Below, piece by piece: positions 55,042 through 63,975 of a stretch of 64,000 nucleotides of DNA. Where the stretch lies: the NCBI RefSeq assembly GCF_029714945.1, contig NZ_CP121634.1, forward strand, positions 8,577,001 through 8,641,000. The letters are read 5' to 3'. Source of the DNA: Bradyrhizobium sp. CIAT3101. Lineage in GTDB: Bacteria; Pseudomonadota; Alphaproteobacteria; Rhizobiales; Xanthobacteraceae. Position 1 is the first letter of the stretch, and the number at the start of each line of letters is the position of its first letter. The position numbers were made by a program, and so were the translations under genes. The notes under the pieces are model-generated. The model was not told the DNA's origin. It did not search any database and saw nothing but the letters and a program-made list of their open reading frames with translations.

Positions 55042-56116
55042 TGCGTTTCTCCCTGGAGCTCGGGCCGAAGCTGCCGACACGCTCCCGCTCGCCAAGCACG
55101 AGGCTGATCAGGCCGAGCGGTCGAAACAGAATGACGAGTAGCAACAGGCCCCCGAGGACGATCGGCCAGATATCGCGATAATTGTCGGAGAGCCAAAAGC
55201 TGAGGCCTTCGACGATCGCTGTGCCAATGACCGCGCCAATCAACGTCCCGGAGCCGCCGAACAACACGTAGAGCACGGCTTGGGTCGACATGACCACGCC
55301 CAGCATGTTGGTCCAGACGAACCCCTCATGGAATGCATAAAGGCTGCCGGCAACGCCGGCGATTGCGCCGCTGATTGCGAATATGATCGCCTTCAGGTGT
55401 TGCACCTTGTACCCTAAAAATGCGATGCGCTGTTCGTTCTCCCGTAGTCCCGCCAGCGCGAGGCCGAATTGCGAGCGCAATAGAAAGCGAGACACGAGGT
55501 AAATCAGAGTTAGAAAAGCCAGTGCCAAGTAGTAAAAAGCGGGCCCCTCGTTCAATTCGTACTGTCCAATGGTCATCGATTGGATCGAAGGGATTCCATT
55601 CTGACCACCAAGGTAATGAGAACCTCGCGCCAGTCGGTCGGCCGCGTAAGCCCCGGTCATGGTGCCAAGCGAGACGAAAACAATGCTGGATGGGTGACGA
55701 CCAAGCAGCAGGAAACCTGCCAGCAACAATGCAGCCACCAAACCTATCAGGGCCCCGGCCGGAACGACGACGAAAATCGATCCTATGCCAAGATCCCGAG
55801 AAAGCAGGGCCACGCCATACCCGGCCATGCCGAAGAACAAGGACTGACCTAAGCTCAAGATCCCGGCATAGCCCCACACCATGTCGAACGACAACGCGAA
55901 GAGGCACATAATAAGCACTCGTGTCGCATAGACTGTGATGTAGTCCTGCAGAAACAGCGGCGCGACTGAAGCAACGCTCAGCAGCACCATCTCCAGAAGC
56001 GGAAGCACTCTCTGGCGACCGGCGGAGGCAGATGCCTCAACAGGCAGAACTTGCGAACCTTCGACGATGAGGGGCGTTTCACGTGCTCCGGTGCCGGCCG
56101 ACGATACGTTCGACAT
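55028..56116 (-). CDS. livM: Branched-chain/amide-type ABC transporter permease LivM
   Basis: 362 residues with about 10 hydrophobic helices. The ATG at 56116 overlaps the stop of the binding-protein gene (TGATG). Family blocks are LSFDMVWGYAGILSLGQSLF and FGMAGYGVALL, the EAA-like loop with LRENEQRIAFLGYKVQHLKA, FAISGAIAGVAGSLYA and VLYVLFGGSGTLIGAVIGTA. It forms the membrane channel with LivH. An N-terminal soluble stretch of about 40 residues before the first helix is longer than usual. Confidence 0.92.
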   Translation of the reverse strand: MSNVSSAGTGARETPLIVEGSQVLPVEASASAGRQRVLPLLEMVLLSVASVAPLFLQDYITVYATRVLIMCLFALSFDMVWGYAGILSLGQSLFFGMAGYGVALLSRDLGIGSIFVVVPAGALIGLVAALLLAGFLLLGRHPSSIVFVSLGTMTGAYAADRLARGSHYLGGQNGIPSIQSMTIGQYELNEGPAFYYLALAFLTLIYLVSRFLLRSQFGLALAGLRENEQRIAFLGYKVQHLKAIIFAISGAIAGVAGSLYAFHEGFVWTNMLGVVMSTQAVLYVLFGGSGTLIGAVIGTAIVEGLSFWLSDNYRDIWPIVLGGLLLLVILFRPLGLISLVLGERERVGSFGPSSREKRNAAP

Positions 56117-57336
56117 CAGCACTCCTTCGGGTCGACGAGACCTGCGCTACGGGCCACGATCTCGTATTGGCCGCCCTTCGCCACACCAATGTACATGTTC
56201 ATCCTACAGTGGCGCTTACGCGGCACCATCTCTGCCGGCCCACCCGGTCCTTCCGCGATCTTGGCGTGATCAAGGGCAGCAACCACCGCATCGCGGTCAA
56301 TCGTGCCGGCTTCCTTTACTGCAGCTTCCCACAGCTTCAGTCCTCGATAAGTACCGGTGGCTGCGCTTCCTGCTGAGAAGCGGAACTTGGCGGGAAACTG
56401 CAAGTCGTAAGCGGACTGGATCTTGGCGCTGACAGGATCTTCCGCTGTGAGGACCTTGTAGTAGTCAAGGCTGCTCGCAAGTCCTTCGATCTCGTGGGCC
56501 TCGTTCATTTCGAGCGTGTTCTCGTCATAGTAGACGCAGCCCAGCCGTCCGCCATTTTTGGAGAATCCAGCTTGATAGAGCTGCTTGAAGAACGGGCTGA
56601 CGCCCGGCGGGACAATGGTGTTAAATACCACGTCGATCTTATTGGAAATGACGCGGCTCACGGTGGAGGAAAAGTCGATCTGGTCGAGCGGATAGTATTC
56701 CTCGAAGACGACTTCACCGCCGCTGCTCTCGATCACCTTGCGGGCATAGGCATTGATCGTTTGCGGCCAGACATAGTTGGAGCCTGGCAGCGCGAACCGC
56801 TTGCCGCCATTTGTGATCAACCAGGGAATGAATTGGTCGCAGTTCTGCGCGGGCACAGGGCCGGTGCAGAACAGATAAGGTGTGCACTCTTTGCCCTCGT
56901 AGCCTTCCGGATAGATATAGAGGGTCTTGCCACGAGTAATGATGACGTCCTTGATGGCATTACGCATCGAGCTTGAAATGCCTCCGAGCACTAGGTTGAC
57001 CTTGTCGCGCTGGATCAGCTTGCGGACGTTCCCGACGGCAACGGCCTCGTCGGAGGCAGTATCCTCGATCAAGAGTTCGATCGGACGCCCCAGCAGACCG
57101 CCCGTATCATTGATGTCCTTGACAATCATGCGAGCGACATTGGCGTCGGTGTTGCCGGCAAACCCGAGTGACCCCGTAAGATCTGTGGCGACACCAACCC
57201 TGATCGGGCCTTCCGCGGCGTTGGCCCAATCCGGACGGATCACCCAGCTGCCCGGTCCGATCGCAGTGGCAGCGGAGGCGAAGGCGACATTACCAAGGAA
57301 ACGGCGGCGGGTGAGCTGCCGGCTAGTCATGGTCAT
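56116..57336 (-). CDS. ABC transporter periplasmic substrate-binding protein (amide/branched-chain type)
   Basis: 406 residues. The N-terminus SRQLTRRRFLGNVAFASAAT is a twin-arginine (Tat) signal, cleaved probably after ANA (about residue 40). The mature part begins IRVGVATDLTGSLGFAGNTD, the Peripla_BP type I fold, with KDINDTGGLLGRPIELLIED, YEGKECTPYLFCTGPVPAQN and PGSNYVWPQTINAYARKVIE, close in style to AmiC/UrtA-type amide or urea receptors rather than to leucine-binding LivJ. The Tat signal implies folding, possibly with ligand or disulfide, before export. Its ligand is unknown. It lies between livH (4 bp upstream) and livM (overlap), so the cassette is fully compact. Confidence 0.9.
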   Translation of the reverse strand: MTMTSRQLTRRRFLGNVAFASAATAIGPGSWVIRPDWANAAEGPIRVGVATDLTGSLGFAGNTDANVARMIVKDINDTGGLLGRPIELLIEDTASDEAVAVGNVRKLIQRDKVNLVLGGISSSMRNAIKDVIITRGKTLYIYPEGYEGKECTPYLFCTGPVPAQNCDQFIPWLITNGGKRFALPGSNYVWPQTINAYARKVIESSGGEVVFEEYYPLDQIDFSSTVSRVISNKIDVVFNTIVPPGVSPFFKQLYQAGFSKNGGRLGCVYYDENTLEMNEAHEIEGLASSLDYYKVLTAEDPVSAKIQSAYDLQFPAKFRFSAGSAATGTYRGLKLWEAAVKEAGTIDRDAVVAALDHAKIAEGPGGPAEMVPRKRHCRMNMYIGVAKGGQYEIVARSAGLVDPKEC

Positions 57337-57339
57337 CGG

Positions 57340-58197
57340 TTAAACCCCTCTTCCGGAAACGAGGCCCTGAGGCCGGAACTTGATGAAAATGATGGCGAGC
57401 ACGAAAATCAGAACGTCGGCGACCACGGGCGACATCAGCCAGGGCAGCGCGGCACTGAGAGTGCCAATGACGCTGGCGCCAGCGACAGGGCCGGCGAAGG
57501 ATCCGACACCGCCCACCATCACGGCGACGAAGCCCTGGATGAGGAAGCGGATGCCGAGATCTGCGAACAGCGAAAAGACCGGCACGATCATTGCGCCGGC
57601 GAGACCCGCGAGCGCGGCACCAAACGCAAAGGTGACGCTGTAGATCGCGCCGGTGGAAATGCCAGAGGCGCGCGCCAGCGACGGGTTCTCCAGCGAGGCG
57701 CGGATCTGCAGGCCGAAGGACGTGTAGGCGAGCAGCGCATGGCTCGCAGCCATCACCAACATGGTGATGACGACGATGACGCAGCGCCACGTGGCGAAAT
57801 GCAGGGTGCCGATTGTGATAGAGCCTCCGATCGGTTCCGGCACCGAGAGATAGAGGCCGCCCGTGAGGCCGCGCACGACCTCGCGAATGATCAGCCCGAG
57901 CGCGTAGGTGCCGAGCATGGCGACGATCGGCGCGGTGTAGAACCGTCGCACGACGAGCTTTTCCAGCACGAACCCGAGCGCGCCGACCGCAATGGGCGCG
58001 GCCAGCATGCCGAGCGCGACCGGCAGACCGATGCTGTGTACGAGGTACGTGATGTAGGCGCCGAGCAAGACGAACTCGCCTTGCGCGAAGTTGAAGATGC
58101 CCATCATGCTGGCTATGATGCCGAGACCGAGCACGACCAGCACCACGATCGCGCCGAAGCTCAAAATCTCGAATACGGCGATAAGCAGCGTGTCCAT
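57340..58197 (-). CDS. livH: Branched-chain/amide-type ABC transporter permease LivH
   Basis: 285 residues, about 8 helices. Blocks are VVLVVLGLGIIASMMGIFNF and AQGEFVLLGAYITYLVHS (the NFAQGEF signature of LivH), LVVRRFYTAPIVAMLGTYAL, LRASLENPSLARASGI-like text (ASLENPSLARASGISTGAIY, the EAA loop) and VAVMVGGVGSFAGPVAGASV. It is the first gene of the importer operon. The promoter should lie in 58198-58400. Confidence 0.93.
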   Translation of the reverse strand: MDTLLIAVFEILSFGAIVVLVVLGLGIIASMMGIFNFAQGEFVLLGAYITYLVHSIGLPVALGMLAAPIAVGALGFVLEKLVVRRFYTAPIVAMLGTYALGLIIREVVRGLTGGLYLSVPEPIGGSITIGTLHFATWRCVIVVITMLVMAASHALLAYTSFGLQIRASLENPSLARASGISTGAIYSVTFAFGAALAGLAGAMIVPVFSLFADLGIRFLIQGFVAVMVGGVGSFAGPVAGASVIGTLSAALPWLMSPVVADVLIFVLAIIFIKFRPQGLVSGRGV

Positions 58198-59821
58198 GTC
58201 GCTACGTCACATCCCGCGGACGTGCGAGCGCTTGGTCCGGGTCGCCGAACTGCTCGAGGGCGTGAGCTGTGATGGGCATGCGAAGGGCGCTCCTGAAGTT
58301 TTCATCCCGGCACTTGGAGTTGCGGCCGATGGTGCGCTTCTTGGATGGCCCGCCTATCGACGCTTTATTCACGATACGCAGCGCTAGTTGGCCTAGGAGG
58401 CACGTAGGGCCTTCTGGGTAATGTTGGGTAATAAGCCTCTGTGAAGGAATTGGGCCTGGCCGGAGCTCTCGGCCAGCCGGCAATGGCCCCTATCGCTTGC
58501 AATATCCGCACGGCGAGACTGACCAGCCGTTCAAGCGCTTCAACGAAACTGCAGGGGTCGCGGAGATGCTATCGCGCTCAACCCGGCTCGTCAGGGCGGC
58601 CATTCTTGCCAGCCCACTCGTCGCGTCGCGCTCCCATTCATGGAGGAGATAGACTCTCGGACAGCTCTTCCATCAGATCACCACGCTGCCGCCGAAGAAA
58701 AGATAGCGACAGAAAACTCAATGCGGCAACGGGATGGACAGACCAAACACGAACTGAACGAGTCGGGCGAACGCCAACCGAGGTGTCGCCGAGCGCGAGC
58801 GAGAGCCCGGTCACCACGATTATGTTGACCGCGATCATCTTGGCGAGGCGCTTTCGACGAATTGCAGAAGCCGGTTGAGCGGCTGCTCCCATGGCGTGTT
58901 CGTGCCCGCGGCAAAGGCCGCGACACTGCTGCCAAGATCGCAATTGCCGTGGTAGAAATGATAACGGCGGCCGAAAGATGAATGCGCGTGCTCACGACTG
59001 ATCTCCAATTTCAGATACGCCGTACGCCTTATGTCCCTGATCCGGTGACGCAGCTATGCCAGCTAAGCCGCTTCGGGGCCGCGCCGCTAAGCACCGCAAT
59101 CATGTCGCTGGTTTCGGCGATCAGTGTGCGGGAGACAGTGATGACAGCCTCCTAGCGAGCTGATCGAGCCGGCGCACGAGGCCATGCATCGTACCGGCAT
59201 GTATCGTGCCGATACCACCGGGATGTCCTGGGCCACACGCGTTGATCACATCGGTGCCTCGGCTCCGCGAACCTCGCGAGTTGGAATTCGATCCGGGCGT
59301 GGACGAAGCAACGAGCGGACTAAATCGGAGAGCGAGACCACACGATTTTTCGTCCGCAGCGCGACGATGTTATGCGCCATGCCCTGAAGCTCGCGCGCAC
59401 CTTCGATGAGGCGGCGCCATCGGCGGTCTTGACGACCTCTGCGAGAAGGGTGTTGCTCGCGCTGTAGGATCTCCGGCTTGAGGCGGAGGACGATGTGATC
59501 GTGGTGAGGTGACCAGCGAAGCCTCCGAAAGAATGAGCCCAGGCCGTCGCGGAGTATCGCACAACCAAAAACGGACGACATTGTTTCCCCAACCGATCGG
59601 TATGACCTTTTCTGATTTCGACGGGGCAGCTATGGTGCAATACACGAGCTCTACGCATTTGACGGCAGGAGCCCGACGCCTCAATTTTGATAGTTGCCCT
59701 AGCCTATCGACCTTCGCACGAACGAGCTCTCGCTCGGCGGGTGAAACCGCTCAAACACCCATCTGGTTAGGAACGTTCCGATCCCCCTTTTGGTCCCGCA
59801 AAGCCCTTGTCGCCCATCACC
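58198..59821. other. 1.6 kb of degenerate sequence between the Liv operon and traR
   Basis: Several mid-length frames on both strands (minus 58638-58995, minus 59246-59684) have coding-like composition but no recognisable domain; the minus stretch ARELQGMAHNIVAL is suggestive of a sensor protein only. It must contain the leftward livH and rightward traR promoters. A clear inverted-repeat tra box was not found. Confidence 0.4.
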
Positions 59822-60550
59822 ATGCATCGCATAAATCAAAGATACATTGATCTTCTTTTCAGCGCCGAACACGCGGATGCCTTCGCAGAGGCGATGGCGG
59901 TCACCGCGAGCGAGCTTGACCTGTCTTGTTTTGCATATCTTGCAGTACCGCGACGGGCCAGCAAAAAGGCCTTGGTCATATCGACGTATCCGAACAACTG
60001 GGTCGCACATTATGTGCGCAGTCACTACGAACGCCTGGATCCGATTATTAACCGTTCGTTAGAGAGCACTGACCCATTTCAATGGGGTTTAGACGTACCT
60101 TCGAGACCAATCTCCCCGGCGCAAAGAAAATTTTTCGACGAAGCCAGCGAATTCGGAATTCGGCTAGGTTTCACAGTCCCAATTCACGATGAAGACGGGG
60201 CGGTTGCTGCCCTGACCTTTGCCGCCGACCAACGTCGTCCACAATTCGAAAAGTGCATCGATCAGAATGCCCATGTCCTTCAACTGATGGCGAGATGCTT
60301 CCATTGGCATGTGCGCCGCAAGCTCTTGCATGAACTGACGATCGACGGAATCCGGCTATCTCCCCGAGAAGTCGAATGTCTGGATTGGGCGGCAAAGGGT
60401 AAAAGCGTTTGGGAAACTGGGCGGATCCTCGGCATATCCCACAATACCGTGGCCTACTACTTAAGGAGCGCAAGAGACAAGCTCGGAGTTCCTAAAGTCG
60501 TTCAGGCCGTCATGCGAGTGGCCGCTGCCAAACGAGAGGGGCAAGATTAA
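59822..60550 (+). CDS. traR: LuxR-family quorum-sensing regulator TraR
   Basis: 242 residues from the ATG at 59822 (an upstream TTG at 59807 is possible). The autoinducer-binding domain (about 1-165) has LDLSCFAYLAVPRR, STYPNNWVAHYVRSHYERLD (the Trp, Tyr and Asp that contact the acyl-homoserine lactone), SPAQRKFFDEASEFGIRLGF and TVPIHDEDGAVAALTFA. The LuxR DNA-binding domain (about 175-240) has LSPREVECLDWAAKGKSVWE, TGRILGISHNTVAYYLRSA and RDKLGV. Known role in this family: with ligand it activates conjugation or excision genes of plasmids and symbiosis islands. The synthase gene traI follows 78 bp downstream on the same strand. Confidence 0.93.
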   Translation: MHRINQRYIDLLFSAEHADAFAEAMAVTASELDLSCFAYLAVPRRASKKALVISTYPNNWVAHYVRSHYERLDPIINRSLESTDPFQWGLDVPSRPISPAQRKFFDEASEFGIRLGFTVPIHDEDGAVAALTFAADQRRPQFEKCIDQNAHVLQLMARCFHWHVRRKLLHELTIDGIRLSPREVECLDWAAKGKSVWETGRILGISHNTVAYYLRSARDKLGVPKVVQAVMRVAAAKREGQD

Positions 60551-60628
60551 GACGCCGATCCCGCATAGTTATGGGGGATGATGTTGACGCGCAGCTCTTC
60601 CAGAATCTCGTCTCCTTGGGAGGGGACC

Positions 60629-61261
60629 ATGATTCAGCTTATTACGGAGTCATCTTACAGCGCGTTTTCCTGCACCTTAGCATCCATGTATAAGTTGCGC
60701 TATCGCGTTTTTAAGCAACGGTTGGAATGGAGCGTTCAGACCAGCGGCGACATGGAAATGGATGATTTCGATGCGCTGCATCCGGCCTACTTGGTCCATA
60801 CGTCGCTTGAGGGCCATGTGGAAGGTTCGGTTCGCCTTTTGCCGACCATGGGGCCGACGATGGTGCGCGATACGTTTCCGATGGTACTTGGGGGGCTTCC
60901 TGCTCCAGCAGACCCGTTGGTGTGGGAGAGCAGTCGGTTCGCAGTGGATGCCTCTTCCCATGCTCCGAAGGGCGAACATGGGCTCGCCAAGTCGACCTAC
61001 GAGCTTTTCGCAGGGATGATCGAATTCGGGCTGTCGAGACGACTTAACAACATCATCACGGTTACCGACGTCCGGATGGAGAGAATCCTGAAACGCGCAG
61101 GCTGGCCGCTCTGCCGTATCGCCGCACCCTGCAACATCGGAAACACTCTCGCGGTGGCAGGACATCTGGAAATCTCGGCGGGAGCTCTTCAGAGGGTACG
61201 TGCTGCGGGCGGTCTGGATGGGCTGGTTCTCTGGACGCCAGTCTTGCTGGACGCAGCCTAA
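60629..61261 (+). CDS. traI: Acyl-homoserine-lactone synthase TraI (LuxI family)
   Basis: 210 residues from the ATG at 60629, preceded by GGGAGGGG; the frame is open from 60578. LuxI motifs are MYKLRYRVFKQRLEWSV (the Arg, Phe and Trp of the N-terminal active site), DMEMDDFDALHPAYLV (Asp pair), GSVRLLPTMGPTMVRDTF (RLLP), and WESSRFAVD (the ESSRFAVD Glu-Arg block). The second half reads ELFAGMIEFGLSRRLNNIIT, VTDVRMERILKRAGWP. It makes an acyl-homoserine lactone from SAM and an acyl-ACP; chain length is not readable. The traR-traI order on one strand matches symbiosis-island systems such as that of Mesorhizobium loti. Confidence 0.95.
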   Translation: MIQLITESSYSAFSCTLASMYKLRYRVFKQRLEWSVQTSGDMEMDDFDALHPAYLVHTSLEGHVEGSVRLLPTMGPTMVRDTFPMVLGGLPAPADPLVWESSRFAVDASSHAPKGEHGLAKSTYELFAGMIEFGLSRRLNNIITVTDVRMERILKRAGWPLCRIAAPCNIGNTLAVAGHLEISAGALQRVRAAGGLDGLVLWTPVLLDAA

Positions 61262-61599
61262 TTACCCCACCTCCCGGCGCGGTTGAACGCGCCGAGCCAG
61301 CGCATCTCCCACTTCCCGGCTTTATCGAGAGCGGATCCATCGCTCCCGCGCGCGTCAGATGTGCGTTCCCAGACATCGTGACCACGCATGGGCATGCCGG
61401 GATGGGGGAGAAGTACAAGTCCACATGATCGGTAGCCAGCCAAGCAGAGACACGATGATCTTCATCCAGCCTCCCGCCCACCCGCTTCCCCAAACAAAGA
61501 AAGAACGGAAAGCCATTCGTCCTCGCCACGGCTAACCGGCCGGTGACGGCTTTATTCCTGAGCAACTTATTTGTTCGATTTCTGATTTCTGAGGCTGCA
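61262..61599. other. Intergenic region between traI and the LysR gene
   Basis: 340 bp without a gene. A 7-bp-stem hairpin (CGGCGCG/CGCGCCG, 61274-61293) lies 13 bp past the traI stop but lacks a T-run, so it is at best a weak terminator. ATTTCTGATTTCTGA at about 61578-61592 is a short tandem repeat just before the LysR start. Confidence 0.45.
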
Positions 61600-62556
61600 A
61601 TGGTGCGACACAAGAGCTTCGTCGATCTGAGAGCCGGAATTCGGCGGCTTAAGTTAGACCTCGGTCAACTTCAGCTAGCAATTGCTGCGGCGGAATTTGG
61701 AAGCTTTCGCCGAGCTGCCGATGCTCTTACCATCACACAATCGACGCTCAGTCGCTCTATTCAGCTACTGGAACATTCAATCGGAATAATCATCTTCGAG
61801 CGATCGCGTGCCGGCGTCACAGCCACGCCAGCTGGACTTGATTTCCTTCGAACGGCGCGCTCAATTCTTGAACAGATGGACAGGCTCGTCGCGAGGGTGA
61901 AGCTTGCCGACAGAGACGAATGCGGGCGCTTGGTTATCGGATTCTCCACCTCACTTACCGCCGGTCATCTACGTGCGACACTGCTCGAATACAGTGCGCG
62001 ATTTCCGCTGGTGAAGCTTGGAATCGTCGAACGATCGAGAAGCCAATTAGCAACCGCGCTCCGCAACGGCATGGTTGACCTCTATGTTGCAGCAGGAGAC
62101 TCATTCCATATCAACAGCGCAATCAGTCGTCTCTGGAGCGAGCGGGTCTTTGTTGCTCTTCCTCACGATCATCCCCTGGCTCTGCAGGATGGCGTCTTAT
62201 GGACCGATCTGAGCAACCAAGTCGTTTTGATTAGCCAATATGATTCGAGGCGCGAGCTCCAAGCGTTCCTGAATGCAGGTCTCATCGCCTCGACGGCGGG
62301 CCCGCGGATCGAGCATCGCGATGTCAGTCGCGCAGAAATGCAGAATCTCGTTAGCATGGGGCTCGGCATCACCCTCGTGCTGGAATCCGACGTGGGCTCC
62401 AATTCTTCTGGCTTGGTCTACCGGGAATTACGCGACAGCATGGGACCAAGCCGCGTCGGCTTTTTCGCGGTCTGGCGCCATGACAACGAAAGTCCAGCTC
62501 TGGCCAATTTCCTCAACTTGCTGACAGAACGCTACCCTTCGTCATCTCTGGCGTGA
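61600..62556 (+). CDS. LysR-family transcriptional regulator
   Basis: 318 residues from the ATG at 61600 (the frame is open from 61543). N-terminal winged helix: LDLGQLQLAIAAAEFGSFRR, AADALTITQSTLSRSIQLLE, then HSIGIIIFERSRAGVTATPA. The LysR substrate-binding domain starts near 100: RLVIGFSTSLTAGHLRATLL, NGMVDLYVAAGDSF, LPHDHPLALQDG, VSMGLGITLVLESD. Its 3-prime end overlaps the convergent DUF2274 gene by 25 bp. A LysR gene placed directly beyond trbI and a DUF2274 gene is a recurrent layout in trb-type conjugative elements, so a role in element control or in a cargo gene is possible; its target is unknown. Confidence 0.92.
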   Translation: MVRHKSFVDLRAGIRRLKLDLGQLQLAIAAAEFGSFRRAADALTITQSTLSRSIQLLEHSIGIIIFERSRAGVTATPAGLDFLRTARSILEQMDRLVARVKLADRDECGRLVIGFSTSLTAGHLRATLLEYSARFPLVKLGIVERSRSQLATALRNGMVDLYVAAGDSFHINSAISRLWSERVFVALPHDHPLALQDGVLWTDLSNQVVLISQYDSRRELQAFLNAGLIASTAGPRIEHRDVSRAEMQNLVSMGLGITLVLESDVGSNSSGLVYRELRDSMGPSRVGFFAVWRHDNESPALANFLNLLTERYPSSSLA

Positions 62557-62771
62557 AGCCGCTTTCGAGCCTTCGCAAACGCCCGGTCCGTTGCCATAAA
62601 GCGTGCCACCATCGACGCGATCAGTTTGTTCGGATCGCTGATCTTCTGGCCGGTTTCACGGGAGAGAATTTCCGCGTAGGACATCAGATCGCGATGCACG
62701 GCGGCGGGCAAGTCGATGGCGATGCGGACGGGCTTGTCATCTGCAATCGCTCCAATCTTCAGTTTGGTCAT
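62532..62771 (-). CDS. DUF2274-type small protein of the trb operon
   Basis: 79 residues from the ATG at 62771 (the frame is open to 62813). It reads MTKLKIGAIADDKPVRIAID, LPAAVHRDLMSYAEILSRET and GQKISDPNKLIASMVARFMA, and is basic at the end (FAKARKRLHARDDEG). It resembles the DUF2274 family found directly after trbI in Tn4371-like and rhizobial conjugative elements, probably a ribbon-helix-helix-like DNA-binding protein (inference). Its ATG is one base past the trbI stop (TGAAATG), so translation is coupled. Confidence 0.8.
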   Translation of the reverse strand: MTKLKIGAIADDKPVRIAIDLPAAVHRDLMSYAEILSRETGQKISDPNKLIASMVARFMATDRAFAKARKRLHARDDEG

Positions 62772-62772
62772 T

Positions 62773-63975
62773 TCATCCTCTGTATGGCTCGAGCACGAGA
62801 TCGCGGTTGACAATGACCCTCACCGGGAATCCCGGCCGAATGGTCAAGGTTGGCTGAATGTTGAGGTTGCGCCGAACAATCTGTTGTCCGGCCTGATTGA
62901 CGGAGTCCCCTGCTCCACGGCGCAGCGCCGCAATGATGTCACTGTTGGAGCTATTGGCGTCTGCCCCGGAGTTGACCTCGGTCCCGACCGCGAGCAACGT
63001 CGATAATGCCGCGGCCCCCAAGAGTTCCTTCCAATGATTGTCCACCTCGTCCTCGAGGCCGGCGTAGCCAGCTGCATCCGCGCCTGGCTGGCGTTCGAGC
63101 ACGATGGAACGTCCATTGGGCATGATCAGACGCGTCCAGACGAGCAGCACGCGCGACTGCCCGAACGCGACCTGGCTATCGTAGATCCCGATCAGTCGCG
63201 CGCCTTGGGGGATCAGCCGAGCCCTGCCGGTCGGAGTATCGAAGACGCTTTCGGTCACTTGCGCTGTGATCTGGCCGGGTAGATCAGACCGGATACCGGT
63301 GATGAGAGCAGCCGGAATGACCGTTCCTGCTTGGACCACGAAGGGCGATGCTGGCTTGACCAGTCGATCGGGGCTTGTGGTACGCCGATCTATGGCCGCA
63401 TTGACGAAGGCAAGCTTGCGATCCTGCCCATTCTGCGCAAATGGTTCATCGGAAGACGCCGTCGGGCTCGCAGGCGTCTCGCTAAATGGTGTTGTAGCCG
63501 CCAATGCGCGCACGTTAGTCGTGGCAAACACCTTGCTGGTGCGCGCCGCCTCCGTTTCCTGATTGACGCGCTGCTGTTCAGCGTCGACTGCGAGCGAGCC
63601 GGATTGCGTTTGGGCTTGGGCTGCGAGGATCGGTCGCCCCAAATCGCCGGGCAAGGGCGGTCCGAGCTTTGGCACACCGTGAGGTATTCCGGCATAGTCC
63701 TTGGGCAAGGTCGAAAGTTGATCCGCAGTCGTGTGGTGGTCCGTCGAATAGAGCTCCTCAGGCGTGGGCTTAAGCTTTTCAGGTCTCTGCAGCGCCCATA
63801 GGGTCGCAACGGAGACCACGGCCAAAGCTAGACCAGTGCCAGCAAATAGTGCCTTTCGGGAGAGGCGCAATACGCGCGGCGGTTCGGGTCGCAGCCGCAG
63901 GGACCCGGCAATGTCCGCAGGTGCATCTGCGCGTGCCGCCTCATGCCCCCCGGCATCTCCGCTTGTGTTGCTCAC
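62773..63975 (-). CDS. trbI: Conjugal transfer protein TrbI (VirB10-like)
   Basis: 400 residues from a GTG at 63975 with GGGAGG upstream. A short cytoplasmic N-terminus is followed by one transmembrane helix (ALFAGTGLALAVVSVATLWA, about 43-62), a proline-rich periplasmic linker, then the conserved VirB10/TrbI domain: SPFVVQAGTVIPAALITGIR, SDLPGQITAQVTESVFDTPT, GRARLIPQGARLIGIYDSQV, RVLLVWTRLIMPNGRSIVLE and PTLTIRPGFPVRVIVNRDLV. TrbI spans both membranes in the mating-pair type IV secretion channel. It is the last large gene of a leftward trb operon. The preceding gene would overlap just beyond the right edge; only 25 bases of it are in the window, possibly ending at the TGA at 63976-63974. 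Confidence 0.94.
   Translation of the reverse strand: MSNTSGDAGGHEAARADAPADIAGSLRLRPEPPRVLRLSRKALFAGTGLALAVVSVATLWALQRPEKLKPTPEELYSTDHHTTADQLSTLPKDYAGIPHGVPKLGPPLPGDLGRPILAAQAQTQSGSLAVDAEQQRVNQETEAARTSKVFATTNVRALAATTPFSETPASPTASSDEPFAQNGQDRKLAFVNAAIDRRTTSPDRLVKPASPFVVQAGTVIPAALITGIRSDLPGQITAQVTESVFDTPTGRARLIPQGARLIGIYDSQVAFGQSRVLLVWTRLIMPNGRSIVLERQPGADAAGYAGLEDEVDNHWKELLGAAALSTLLAVGTEVNSGADANSSNSDIIAALRRGAGDSVNQAGQQIVRRNLNIQPTLTIRPGFPVRVIVNRDLVLEPYRG

Noticed and set aside
61274..61293. Rho-independent terminator after traI
   Set aside because: The hairpin is present but no T-run follows.
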